From Spirogloea muscicola (lineage: Eukaryota > Streptophyta > Zygnematophyceae > Spirogloeales > Spirogloeaceae): a stretch of 33,212 nt of DNA. The translations under genes and the position numbers were made by a program. The notes under the pieces were generated by a model. That model was not told where the DNA came from. It made no database searches and was given only the letters and a program-made list of their open reading frames with translations. The stretch spans positions 1 to 33,212 of the forward strand of contig WELB01000179.1 of NCBI GenBank assembly GCA_009602725.1. The letters run 5' to 3'. This document shows, in pieces, positions 18,874-29,345 of this stretch; the stretch's first letter is position 1; every line of letters begins with the position of its first letter.

Positions 18874-19899
18874 GCAGGGCCAGATACTGTGGATGCAGTG
18901 GCTGCTGCGGGGCAAGCCCTTGAGGGGCACGCCGAGCTCGGAGCCGAAGGCCACGGGGGCTTGTCGGCTGAGGAGGTGCAGCGGATGGCCCTTCTCGAGC
19001 AGGACTTGGCAACAACCAAGCTTACGGCGGACCCAGCGCAATACCGGCTCAATGAAAGGATTTTCTCGGAGCAGCGGTCCCTCCTCGTCCGGCAGCGCGC
19101 CACAGAGCGGCACATGCAAGAGGTGGATGCCTCGGTGCATTTGGTGCGAAAGAGCAACGGCCCCCCGGAGCATGGACTTGCTCGGGCCCATGCACCCAGG
19201 CAATACTCCGGTCACGGCGACCGGGGTGGGTGCCAGCCTTGGCTCAACGAAATGGACGAGTGGTTTATTTGCTCGCTCACGACGGCGGAGGCCCGCGTGC
19301 GCCTCGCGTCAACCTACCTCGTCGGGGAGCCGAGAGAATGGTGGAATTCCATCAAGACGGGCTCCACGCCTGCAGAAGAACTCCCATCGGTTGTACTCTG
19401 CAGGCGTGGAGCCCGTCTTGATGGAATTCCACCATTCTCTCGGCTCCCCGACGAGGTAGGTTGACGCGAGGCGCACGCGGGCCTCCGCCGTCGTGAGCGA
19501 GCAAATAAACCACTCGTCCATTTCGTTGAGCCAAGGCTGGCACCCACCCCGGTCGCCGTGACCGGAGTATTGCCTGGGTGCATGGGCCCGAGCAAGTCCA
19601 TGCTCCGGGGGGCCGTTGCTCTTTCGCACCAAATGCACCGAGGCATCCACCTCTTGCATGTGCCGCTCTGTGGCGCGCTGCCGGACGAGGAGGGACCGCT
19701 GCTCCGAGAAAATCCTTTCATTGAGCCGGTATTGCGCTGGGTCCGCCGTAAGCTTGGTTGTTGCCAAGTCCTGCTCGAGAAGGGCCATCCGCTGCACCTC
19801 CTCAGCCGACAAGCCCCCGTGGCCTTCGGCTCCGAGCTCGGCGTGCCCCTCAAGGGCTTGCCCCGCAGCAGCCACTGCATCCACAGTATCTGGCCCTGC
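18874..19899. repeat. Perfect 503-bp inverted repeat within gag
   Basis: Arm 1 is 18874-19376 and arm 2 is 19397-19899, with a 20-base spacer (19377-19396). All three reading frames of one arm recur without a change in the other arm, and stretches compared directly base by base are identical, so the arms look perfect. Arm 2 is gag in its normal minus orientation. Arm 1 is the same segment (AGPDTVDAVAAAG through GEPREWWNSIKTG) reversed, which makes an apparent plus-strand gene of 213 codons that is only the mirror image of gag. The outer edge at 18874 lies three bases from the 29-bp direct repeat. Confidence 0.93.
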
Positions 19900-20169
19900 G
19901 GCAGCCGCTGCATCCACAGCCGGCCGCTCCGCGGCAGCCGCTGCATCCACAGCCGACCGTCCTGCGGCAGCCGCTGCATCCACAGCCGACCGTCCTATAG
20001 CAGCCGCTACATCCACAGCCGTCCGCTCCGCGGCAGCCGCTGCATCCGCAGCCGACCGCGCCTCTGCAGCCGCTGCATCCGCAGCCGACCGCGCCGCAGC
20101 CGCTGCATCCACAGTCGACCGCGCTGCCGTCCGAGGGCCGGATCTTGCGCTGGAGGTACGTGAAGTCAT
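19371..20169 (-). pseudogene. gag, N-terminal part
   Basis: The start is taken at the ATG at 20169, giving MTSRTSSARSGPRTAARS. It is followed by eight Ala-rich repeats (residues about 20-105), a helical stretch (EEVQRMALLEQDLATTKL), and the start of the gag core (PWLNEMDEWFICS, TYLVGEPREWWNSIKTG, PAEYNRWEFFC). An upstream in-frame extension to 20307 is open but looks like leader. After EYNRWEFFC the frame runs into the inverted copy and meets unrelated sequence, so Gag is truncated. Gag would form the particle that packages the element RNA. Confidence 0.87.
19895..20125 (-). repeat. 30-33-bp tandem repeat coding Ala-rich Gag units
   Basis: Eight contiguous units of 10-11 codons following the pattern [STP]-[AT]-[VA]-D-[AV]-A-A-A-x-[GE]-R. 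Examples are SAVDAAAAAGR, SAVDAAAAAER and TAVDVAAAIGR. The nucleotide unit is around GCAGCCGCTGCATCCACAGC on the plus strand. The repeats stay in frame, so they form a low-complexity, probably helical N-terminal Gag region. Confidence 0.85.
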
Positions 20170-20648
20170 TCTGTCTGAGGGACACTGAAGGATCAGTTCA
20201 GTTCCGACAGTCAGCAAAGTACACCCTCCATACTGCAATACAAGACATCGCAAGACTGCTGCAGCAGCGAGCGAGCAAGCAAGGCAGTGCACAAATCCAC
20301 ACCCCAATCAGCAGGTAGGTAGACAGCCGCGATGTGACCAAGACCGATGCTCGCGAGCAACGCTGGTCACACGACTGACTTCACCACACGAAGCTGCAAG
20401 CTCAAGCTTCGCCTCAAGAGGAGCGAACACAGCAAGTGGTACTGGAGGATCAGTCCGCAATCTGGCGTTGGTCGCCGGCCCACGGCGCAAGGATGACGCA
20501 GCACCCGGCGCTGCCGCAGAGCCGTCCCACGGACCAACGTCTGGCAAGCACTTCAACTTTGACAGAAAAAGTCAGGCCAGAATATCAAGGGGATCCTTGC
20601 ATCATCAGCAAGCACAATAAGTCACAAGCACGATGGATGCAAGACCAC
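20170..20648 (-). other. 5' leader of element B
   Basis: Untranslated region between the PBS and the gag ATG. The part near the PBS matches the leader of element A (GGATCCTTGCA, GATGCAAGA). No extra gene is seen. An RNA packaging signal is expected here by family knowledge but not identified. Confidence 0.7.
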
Positions 20649-20659
20649 CTCTGATACCA
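20649..20659 (-). other. Primer-binding site, initiator tRNA-Met, element B
   Basis: Element strand TGGTATCAGAG, two bases from the LTR end. The sequence TGATACCA recurs within the LTR edge at 20662-20669, probably a copy made by imprecise priming or plus-strand transfer. Confidence 0.88.
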
Positions 20660-20661
20660 AA

Positions 20662-21436
20662 TGATACCAAAGGGAATCTCACCTTGAACACGCAGTTAGA
20701 GAGAGAGTCCTTATTGTATTCGAGCATAGTGGGTTTAGGAGCCAACCCACTACACCAGGAAGCACTATCGAATAGCGCAGCGGAAGACAGGCCCTGTGGC
20801 GCCGTGACGGCGACTCCACCTCCTAGGCGCAGGCTGGCGCAGCAGGCCCCGCAGCGCAGTGCGGCGGTGGCTGCGGCGGCGAGCAGCGGCAAGGCTGCTC
20901 CGAGGCTTCCCGGGCTCGAACTGATTGATGAGCCTCAGCCCCCTGAGGCTCCTTAGTGCTCCCCCGTGCCACTCCCCCTCCAGGAAGAAGAAGAAGTGGC
21001 ACTCCCAATGGGGGCAAGGGCTGCGAAAAGCCAGCCCAAAAAGAATTCACAAAGGTTCAGAGGGGCCTAAGAGCGGTGAGCAGCTACAAAGGGGCCTGAG
21101 GATGCAATGGTAAAACAGGGGGAGGATGGATCACTCAATAAGTACGAGTGAGGAGCCTCAGATCCGACAGACTAGCTGACGGGAAGCTATCACCCTGGGT
21201 GCACACACCCCCTCCAGGGGTGTGTGCAGGTTCGCCCCAAGGCCCGCCTTGCGGCGGGCCCAAAGATCCTCCCTTGAACGGGCGGATCCTGGCGATGGGT
21301 ATTTCGGGAGGGGCGGGACCCGCCCCCGGGCGGGCCACTTGCCCGGCCAGCCAGGTGGCGGGTCACCTGGCCCAAATCGTCGGTCATGTAATGCCAACAG
21401 AGCCATGTGGCTTAACCAGACGGCTGTTTCATTGCA
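20662..21436 (-). repeat. 5' LTR of element B, carrying a LINE tail
   Basis: Matches the 3' LTR across its length. Its element-strand start is TGCAATGAAACAGCC, one substitution from the 3' LTR. It is 775 bp long instead of 540 because of the insertion at 20985-21218. The U3 promoter should lie at the right-hand end, but I could not pick out a convincing TATA box. Confidence 0.92.
20985..21218 (-). mobile_element. 5'-truncated LINE inserted in the LTR
   Basis: On the minus strand it carries the end of the LINE ORF (IASRQLVCRI then TGA near 21165), a 3' UTR with GGGCTGGCTTTTCGCAGCCC, the GCCCCCATTGGGAGTGCCAC block and a terminal TTCTTCTTCTTC. It is flanked by direct repeats CCCCCTCCAGG (20974-20984 and 21208-21218), present once in the other LTR. 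This pins the 3' terminus of the LINE family and shows that the tail is TTC-rich, not poly(A). Confidence 0.85.
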
Positions 21437-21441
21437 TCGGC
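21437..21441. repeat. Target-site duplication of element B, right copy
   Basis: TCGGC, identical to 13180-13184. Confidence 0.88.
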
Positions 21442-21835
21442 CACCACCGCCATACTGGCGGTCCCCCGTCAATGCCCCGTCAATAGCAGCTGAAGATCTA
21501 CTACCCTCGGGCTATCGTGAGCTGTCTTTAGTACCCATCAACATTAACGGCTAACGACGCCGTCAAGGCAGTCTACAGCGCTGCCGCCTTCCGTCGCCGT
21601 TCTAGCGTCAGCACCATGCTGTCTCGCGCGTCACAGACTCCCGGGTTGCGCCGCTCTCAGCTCAAGATTGCATCCAAGCTTCCCAACCTGGTGAAATGTT
21701 TGTTTCAGGCATCTGTCAAGGCTTTCCTGCGGCACTGACGGTCAAAATCATTTGCCAGCCATTTGAGGTGTCTAGTCTCCAGGCATCTGTTACTACATTA
21801 CTGCTGCATTGACATCCCAGCCATTTAAAATGGTC
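21442..21835. other. Flank of element B, no gene seen
   Basis: About 400 bases of apparently host or very old sequence, continuous before the insertion with the DNA left of 13180. There is a short inverted repeat ACCGCCATACTGGCGGT near 21447-21463. No convincing open frame. Confidence 0.4.
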
Positions 21836-22240
21836 ACAACTCCAGTAGTGGGTGATGGCTGAGTGGCCAGCCCAAGATAATAGTAATTGCTCGACCACAG
21901 AGGGTAGGGGCTGGGAAAGGCCAGCGGATAATGGACAAGGTCCAAAGAGCCAAAACGTGCCAAAAAGAATAACCACACAGCTAGACACTGCAGGACCGCA
22001 GATCGGAGCTCATTCACGAGTAAGCAGCAGCAAGTCCGAGTGATTCGCAGCTGGAAAATACGCACTCCGTTGAGACCCAGAGGCAGCAGCCATAGCACGG
22101 CCTGCTCGCGAGTGGACTGCGTGAGCCAGAAAGCGCTGGAGGCATACAGAACACTGCATGCGGAAGTGCCCATAATTGAGCAGAATACAATACCCTGCCA
22201 CGCGGACGAGCGCCCAGCGCCACATTGCACAGTGCAAATA
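21836..22240 (-). pseudogene. LINE 3' end with two UTR stem-loops
   Basis: The minus-strand ORF tail reads AHAVHSRAGRAMAAASGSQ and AANHSDLLLLTRE, with the stop near 22012. The 3' UTR extends left and holds two family stem-loops, near 21905-21925 (GGGGCTGGGAAAGGCCAGC) and 21855-21872 (ATGGCTGAGTGGCCAGCCC). The copy is truncated at its 5' end, shortly upstream of AHAVHSRAG. Confidence 0.75.
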
Positions 22241-22244
22241 TGAA

Positions 22245-23245
22245 ATTCAGAATCGAGGCCTGCAGATCAGGCGTAAAGCAGCCGCAAGCAAGACCTTATA
22301 ACACTGCCAGTAAGAATAGGATGGCGTGACAAGGCACTTCGCTCTCGTAGTCTCGATTGCTGCTTTTAGATCTGTGGACACTCAGCGAATCATAGAGGTG
22401 GGCAGCGTCGCTTGCGCTGAATTAAGGGATTGCCAAAGGAAGCAATTATTGACAAAGGCACCGAGGTCCGTGATTCGTGAAAAGGTGTGTCAGCGGTTAG
22501 CCCCGTCGTACATACAAATGTCCAGTACTAGAACTGTGACACGAGCAAAGTACATCAGCGCTCTTGCTGAGTACGGCCTCTTTTAGGCAGCAGGAGCTTG
22601 TGTCCAAGACGAGCACAGCGGCGACATCACATTGAAAGCCCTTGGGGAATCTTGGTCAATGGGCGCAACCTGATCGAGCAATATCGCTTGAGTAATGAAG
22701 GGAAACATAGCTCGTAAGTTTCTTTCATCAAGGTAGTGACATGACAAGATTTTAACAAAAAGCCCGGCTAAGTCCGTGCCAGTGGAGTTTGGGCGGAGCT
22801 TAGGTGGAGCGGGGTTTGGATTGAGCGGGCTCTTTGGGCTGGCCTGTTATAGCCATTACCTTGCGGAGCGCTGTTCTTCATACTACTACCTAGCTTGCGG
22901 GGGAATGGTCGTTGGGGATTCCCCTGCAAAAGCATCACGCTGCAGGGGGGCTGAGGAGCCCTCCTCACGCGCGCAATCCCAACGGACATCCTTCGGGCTC
23001 TCGCGGCTCCGGCGGTCTGCGTGGCGTGCTGTGATGTGCAGCCAAGCTACCTAAGAAGACAGTCTTCCAGTGAAGGCCAATGGCCGTGAGCCAGCCCTGG
23101 AAATTAGTTATTTGGTCTCCTAGCCCAGCAAAGGGGGCTTCCAAAGGGGCCGAGTCCCGTGGAAAGCCAGGCCTTGGAACTGTGGACAGGAGAGCGAGCA
23201 GCCGGGCTACAACGCCGTCGAGTCGCTTGCTCATGTGCACAGGAT
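22245..23245. other. Mostly unassigned, one isolated LINE-tail motif
   Basis: No recognisable gene. At about 22835-22865 TTTGGGCTGGCCTGTTATAG followed by CCATTACC resembles the plus-oriented LINE 3' UTR stem-loop block. Short open frames here (up to 92 codons) carry no motif. Confidence 0.45.
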
Positions 23246-23249
23246 GAGC

Positions 23250-23520
23250 CGTACTATTCTATTGCAGCAGTCCTCGGGCTTCTCCGTGCACTTTCGCGCA
23301 GGCTGTACCTTAGCTGCTGCCTCCGGGCTCGCCAGGTCCACGAATTTCCGCCCTCTACTTATTCCGACCTGCAGTTGCTGACTAGAGGGCGTTGAGCGTC
23401 CATTCGGACAAATCACGGATGGTAGCTTTGCGTAGCTTGCACGCAAGCTACGCAAACCTTCTGACCCTTCCAGATATTGGTATTTCCGTTGGGCTGGCAT
23501 CTCACAGCCATTGCCTTAGA
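23250..23520 (+). pseudogene. Diverged LINE 3' end
   Basis: The plus-strand tail ends TYSDLQLLTRGR then TGA at about 23393-23395, matching the family signature SYSDLMLLTRGY. The 3' UTR contains a perfect hairpin (23427-23456) and the family block GGGCTGGCATCTCACAGCC near 23490-23510. Confidence 0.65.
23427..23456. other. Perfect 14-bp hairpin
   Basis: TTTGCGTAGCTTGC, two bases AC, then GCAAGCTACGCAAA: 14 perfect complementary pairs. It lies in the 3' UTR of a LINE copy and is not shared with the other LINE tails in the window. Confidence 0.85.
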
Positions 23521-23524
23521 AAGA

Positions 23525-24390
23525 GCTGCTTCCTTTTCTTAGCTGCTACTTCTTTTGAAAATTGGCTGTTCCTGCAGCGGGATCCCCATCTCTCAAGACA
23601 CTCAACAAGGCAATGTGGGGATGGCACACCTAAATGACTGCATCTGCACAGCCAGAGGCGCAGCCTTGGACTGGGGGTTACAACGAAGATTGCTAAACCA
23701 GCACGAGTCTGTGGGACCGAGGCAAGCCCTACGCGCTGTGACTTCACTCTCTTACTCAGCCGCTACATGATGACAAGACATGGCATTGCATGGACCTCTG
23801 AATGGTGTTCAGCAAGACTGTGACCTGCCTGCATACGAGCCGAATATATTCATATTAATTGCGTCTTGCGAGGCACAAGCAGTATGCAGGCAGATCAGAC
23901 ATATGACAATCCAACACATATCAAGCGTGACAATGCGACAGTGTCTCGGTCTATGATTCCTCTTCACCTTCCCATTAAACAATCTAGACATTCAGGATTT
24001 ACTTGCTACCCCTGTCATTGACAAGGGCCGTACATCGAGCAGCAAAATTTAACGTCTGACAAGGTCTGCGTTTCACAGCAGTAAAGACTAATGAGCTTAT
24101 CCACATGGACAGGGGTTAGAACATCATCAACAGCTTCGGTCTGACAAGTGAAAGTGCGCCATGCCTTGCAAATATGGTCCTGATGTAACTTGCCATATCG
24201 CCTTTCCAGGTGAAGTCGTTGGGCACCATAAGTACGAGCAAGAATCATAAGCACGCACATCTACGGCAGCACATGTATGGACCCAAATGCGGAAGATGCA
24301 CACCTTACGATATTTGTGATCAGTGAAGTCTCAGCCACAGTTGACCGAACGAGCCTTGAGCTCAGTAAGTCACATGTGATTGATGATGAA
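23525..24390. other. Unassigned, no gene seen
   Basis: About 870 bases with AT-richer composition and no recognised repeat or domain. Short open frames on both strands lack motifs. Confidence 0.45.
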
Positions 24391-24396
24391 TGAAAT

Positions 24397-26620
<2,224 letters not shown>

Positions 26621-27044
26621 ACAACGTCTTCATCCTCTAGTACGACCGCCCAATAGCAGTGAGTAGCATACCAGTCAGAAACAAGAAAGAGTATCATATT
26701 GCAGCATGTGCTACAAGCCCAATAAAACTTTGAGCTCGTTCAGTGGAGGTGAGGGCTGTGAAATGCCAGTCTACAGAAGAATGAGCAGGGTCCAAAAGTC
26801 GGAATGCGCAGAGACCACTGAGGTTACTTAGCAGCAGCTGAAGCTTCTGCAGCCACCTGCCTTGAGAGAAAGCTTCTTGTCCCAGTCCCCGAGTAGAGGA
26901 CGAAGGACCAGCTCTGTCAATTGAGGCAAGTAACCCCTCTCAGCAGCCGCAACTCGGACAACGTAGCAGCTAGAAAAAGAGAAGCCGCGCTGTGTCCACG
27001 AATGAACTGTTACAGACCCCTCCAGTAAATACCTGTCTTTCTTG
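26621..27044. other. Mostly unassigned, faint LINE-tail motif
   Basis: GAGGGCTGTGAAATGCCAGTC at about 26750-26770, followed by AGAAGAATGAGCAGGGTCC, resembles a minus-oriented LINE 3' UTR block. The rest shows no gene. Confidence 0.45.
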
Positions 27045-27290
27045 CAATGACGAGTTTCGGCCTGTTTGCAGCGTGCTCAGGCTAATGCCTTGCACCATAA
27101 AGCTGGACGAGCTCTAGTTGGTGGTAGAAGGGCTTCGTATGTGACATCTAGTATTCAGGCATCGATTAGCGACCTTTATGTTTTGACCCGTGGTTACTGA
27201 GCGGGTCAATCTGCTGTAGGTTATGTAGGTTATGTAGGTTTAGGTGTGCTTGCCTTTGTACTTGGCCATTTGGCCTTCGTTTGTTTCAAA
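27045..27290 (+). pseudogene. LINE family 2, 3' end
   Basis: The plus-strand tail contains CAQANALHHKAGRAL-like sequence and ends IQASISDLYVLTRGY then TGA (27198-27200). The UTR starts GCGGGTCAATCTGCTGTAGG and includes GGCCATTTGGCC and TTTGTTTCAAATACACAAAA. It matches, reversed, 11035-11160 and 30355-30560. A 9-bp unit GTTATGTAG is repeated about three times at 27213-27243, only in this copy. Confidence 0.75.
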
Positions 27291-27304
27291 TACACAAAAT
27301 TTCC

Positions 27305-28258
27305 AGTAGAGGGCGATGGCTGTGAGTGGTTACCCCAGGATAAATAATGAACAAACTTCAAATGGGCCAGAGAATAAATGCACCAGAGGCCAATCTAAGC
27401 CAAGACACTGTTCAGACAGAGGCTACTGCAAAATGCAATCCTTAATGACTCCAGTTTTAAGAGTCAAGCTCTCCCAAAGGGGTCGAGGGCTGCAGAAAAG
27501 CCAGCCAAGAAGAGAAGTAGACAGACTCTTCCAGAAGAGGGCGATGGCTGTGATTGGAATGGTTAAGGGCTAAGGGAGAAGCTTTTATTACCAGGAGAAG
27601 CGAGCACACAAAGGGAAGAAACGGCACTTTCAAAGTAAGAGGCTGTGATGGCAAAAAGAAGTAGAAAGACTCTTCCAGAAGAGGGCGATGGCTGTGAGAA
27701 GAAAGAAAGAAAGTGCTCGCCCATAGGAAAAGGGGGCCAGCAAAGCCAGCCCAGAAAGAATGGACAATGTCGAAAGCCAGAAAAACCACACAGCTAGGCA
27801 GCTAGACAATAAAACACGACGAAAACACAGGAAGCTCAATACCCACGGGTGAGCAACATCAGGTCGGAGTAGCTCGAAGCAGGAAAAGATGCATTCAGAC
27901 GCNTCCCTGGGAATCCGTGGTGATGGGCATTACATTGCTCACTTCAACGATGGCGCGGTAGCCGGCGTCGCGCATCAAGCCCGCCAGGGCGTCCCGTAGG
28001 AGATTGTGGACGCCCACCACCTCAGGGCCTGTGGGACACCGCAGCATGTGGGTGGCTAGGTCTCCGCCCTCCGTACGGAAGCCACACTCACACTGAGTTA
28101 CTCCAATCAGGCAGGTCGGGCGCAGGCCCAGGAACAGCTGGAGAAGCGTCCGGAATGCTTCAGGGCTGATTTTGAAAGCGTTGTGGATTGCGTGTGTGGT
28201 GAGGGGGGGGTGCGGCAAGGCGCGCGGTGCGCTTGGATTGAAAGGGTGGGTGTAAACG
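27305..28258 (-). pseudogene. LINE family 1: CCHC finger, deleted endonuclease, long 3' UTR
   Basis: The upstream part (28258-27904) reads ISPEAFRTLLQLFLGLRPTC, IGVTQCECGF, DLATHMLRCP, HNLLRDALAGLMRDAGY and SNVMPITTDSQG. The CxC...HxxxC layout with a following His suggests a zinc finger. At an unresolved base (27903) the sequence jumps to the C-terminal tail NASFPASSYSDLMLLTRGY, so the endonuclease segment is missing. The stop lies at about 27837. The 3' UTR to the left holds three or four tandem versions of the stem-loop block, including GGGCCAGCAAAGCCAGCCC at 27734-27752 and repeats of CTCTTCCAGAAGAGGGCGAT at 27525-27545 and 27668-27690. Confidence 0.78.
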
Positions 28259-28261
28259 GGC

Positions 28262-28432
28262 AAGAAAAGAAGAAGTGGCACTCCAAATGGGGGCAAGGGC
28301 TGTGATGAAGGACTCCTCTACTGCTTCGCCTTAGGGCTTCGCCTGGCTTCCCCCCCCTTCTTCTTGTACTCTGTTCATTCTTTTTTGGGCTGGCTGTTCC
28401 AGCCCATATTCTCAATGGGCGAGCCCTTCTCC
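28262..28432. repeat. Two LINE 3' tails in opposite orientations
   Basis: 28262-28310 is a minus-oriented tail: AAGAAGAAGTGGCACTCC then AAATGGGGGCAAGGGCTGTGA. 28370-28432 is plus-oriented: ATTCTTTTTTGGGCTGG, stem-loop GGGCTGGCTGTTCCAGCCC at 28387-28405, then TCTCAATGGGCGAGCCC. They mark separate insertions or a small inversion. Confidence 0.7.
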
Positions 28433-29085
28433 TTCTACTCTACCAATCACGACAACATACTAGGGAAGCTCAGTACCCGCGAGTGAGCAACATCAGGTCC
28501 GAGTAGCTCGAGGCAGGGAAGGAGGCACTCCGCCGAGACCCGGGGGCAGCGGCCAGAGCGCGTCTTGCGCGCGTGTGGACAGCGTGGGCCAGGGATCGCT
28601 GGAACGATACCGCCAAGCGCATGCGAAAAACCTGGGCGAAGGCCCCGTGAACATCGATCGCCAGGGCCGCGAACTCATCACCGACCGGGTGATCGGCATA
28701 TTTTCGCTCTTTTGCCCGGGCTGCCAGGCCTACCGCGTGCCCCGCAAACGACGCCGACCTGTTGGAATTGTTGGAGTCGTAGCAGTCAGTTGTCACCACG
28801 TCTGCGATGATTCGGGAACCGCCGCCGGGCGGGATAGCGACCAGGTCGGCGCGTCGGATGTGCGACTGGCCGTCCACGACCCGCAGGATGGGCATAACTG
28901 AGGAGCACTCCACCGCCACCTTGAAGCCCGCCTCCGCAAACACCCCCTGCATACCATCGCGCAGGTGATCATGGGAAGCGGTCCGCTCGCCTCCGTGGGC
29001 GCAACGGAGCATGTGCGCGGCCAGCTCCGCAGGGTCGGCGTGCCGGGCGCCGCACTCGCACTGTGTGACACCCACAAGGCAGGGA
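28433..29085 (-). pseudogene. LINE family 1 C-terminal domain, best-preserved copy
   Basis: Open for about 200 codons from GVTQCECGARHAD to the stop at 28470. Residues 6-28 form a CCHC-like finger (CECG, HMLRCAH). Next come HDHLRDGMQGVFAEAGFKV and CSSVMPI, then the endonuclease-like core RRADLVAIP, IIADVVTTD, AARAKERKYADHP and ALAIDVHGAF. The tail is FRMRLAVSFQRSLAHAVH, RARRALAAAPGSR and SYSDLMLLTRGY. R2/CRE-type restriction-like endonucleases have a CCHC finger followed by a PD..D..K layout, and the R-x-D-L/D-V/K-x-x-K-Y pattern fits that (inference). The segment after DVHGAF lacks about 35 residues found in 29346-29940. RT is absent, so this is a 5'-truncated copy. Confidence 0.82.
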
Positions 29086-29087
29086 GG

Positions 29088-29345
29088 GAGGAGCAGAGGG
29101 GCCTGAAGATGTCATGTCAGCACAGGGGGAGGATGGATCACTCAGTAGTTACGAGTGAGGAGCCGCAGATCCGACAGACTAGCTGCCGGAAAAGAAGAAA
29201 GAGCTCGCCCATTGAGGATAGGGGCTGGAACAGCCAGCCCAAAAAAGAATGAGCAGAGTACAAGAAGCCCAAGAAGAAGGGCCAGGCGAAGCACTGAGGC
29301 GAAGCACTAAGAAAGAAGCACACAAGAAGAAACAAAGCAGCTACT
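29088..29345 (-). repeat. Stacked LINE 3' tails
   Basis: 29088-29190 matches the LINE tail in the LTR of element B (GGGGGAGGATGGATCACTCA, TACGAGTGAGGAGCC, CCGACAGACTAGCTG). 29193-29345 is a second tail with TTTCTTCTTTTCC-type end, stem-loop GGGCTGGAACAGCCAGCCC at 29222-29240 and CAAAAAAGAATGAGCAGAG. Its own coding end follows at 29348. Confidence 0.75.

Larger units (their letters stand above)
13185..21436 (-). mobile_element. Complete-structure Ty3/gypsy chromovirus, element B
   Basis: 8252 bp on the minus strand: 5' LTR 20662-21436, PBS 20649-20659, leader, gag, protease, RT, RNase H, integrase with chromodomain, PPT 13725-13735, 3' LTR 13185-13724. The flanking duplication TCGGC is intact, so insertion boundaries are certain. 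The domain order PR-RT-RH-INT and the chromodomain place it in the Ty3/gypsy chromoviruses. Coding is broken by several frameshifts, by an inverted gag duplication (18874-19376) and by an insertion in RT (about 16137-16774). By eye the two LTRs differ at roughly 4-5% of aligned positions, so the insertion is not very recent. A LINE tail later inserted into the 5' LTR. Confidence 0.93.

Noticed and set aside
18826-19464. A 212-codon plus-strand open frame that looks like an independent gag gene
   Set aside because: It is the inverted arm of the palindrome. It has no own start context, runs into the 29-bp repeat, and mirrors the minus-strand gag exactly.
19895-20125. CRISPR-like regular repeats of about 30 bp
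   Set aside because: There are no spacers. The units are contiguous and keep a coding frame for Ala-rich Gag, in a eukaryotic element.
20662-20669. Second primer-binding site (TGATACCA repeated)
   Set aside because: It lies within the LTR edge and lacks the CTC of the full site, so it is probably a by-product of transfer from the real site at 20649-20659.
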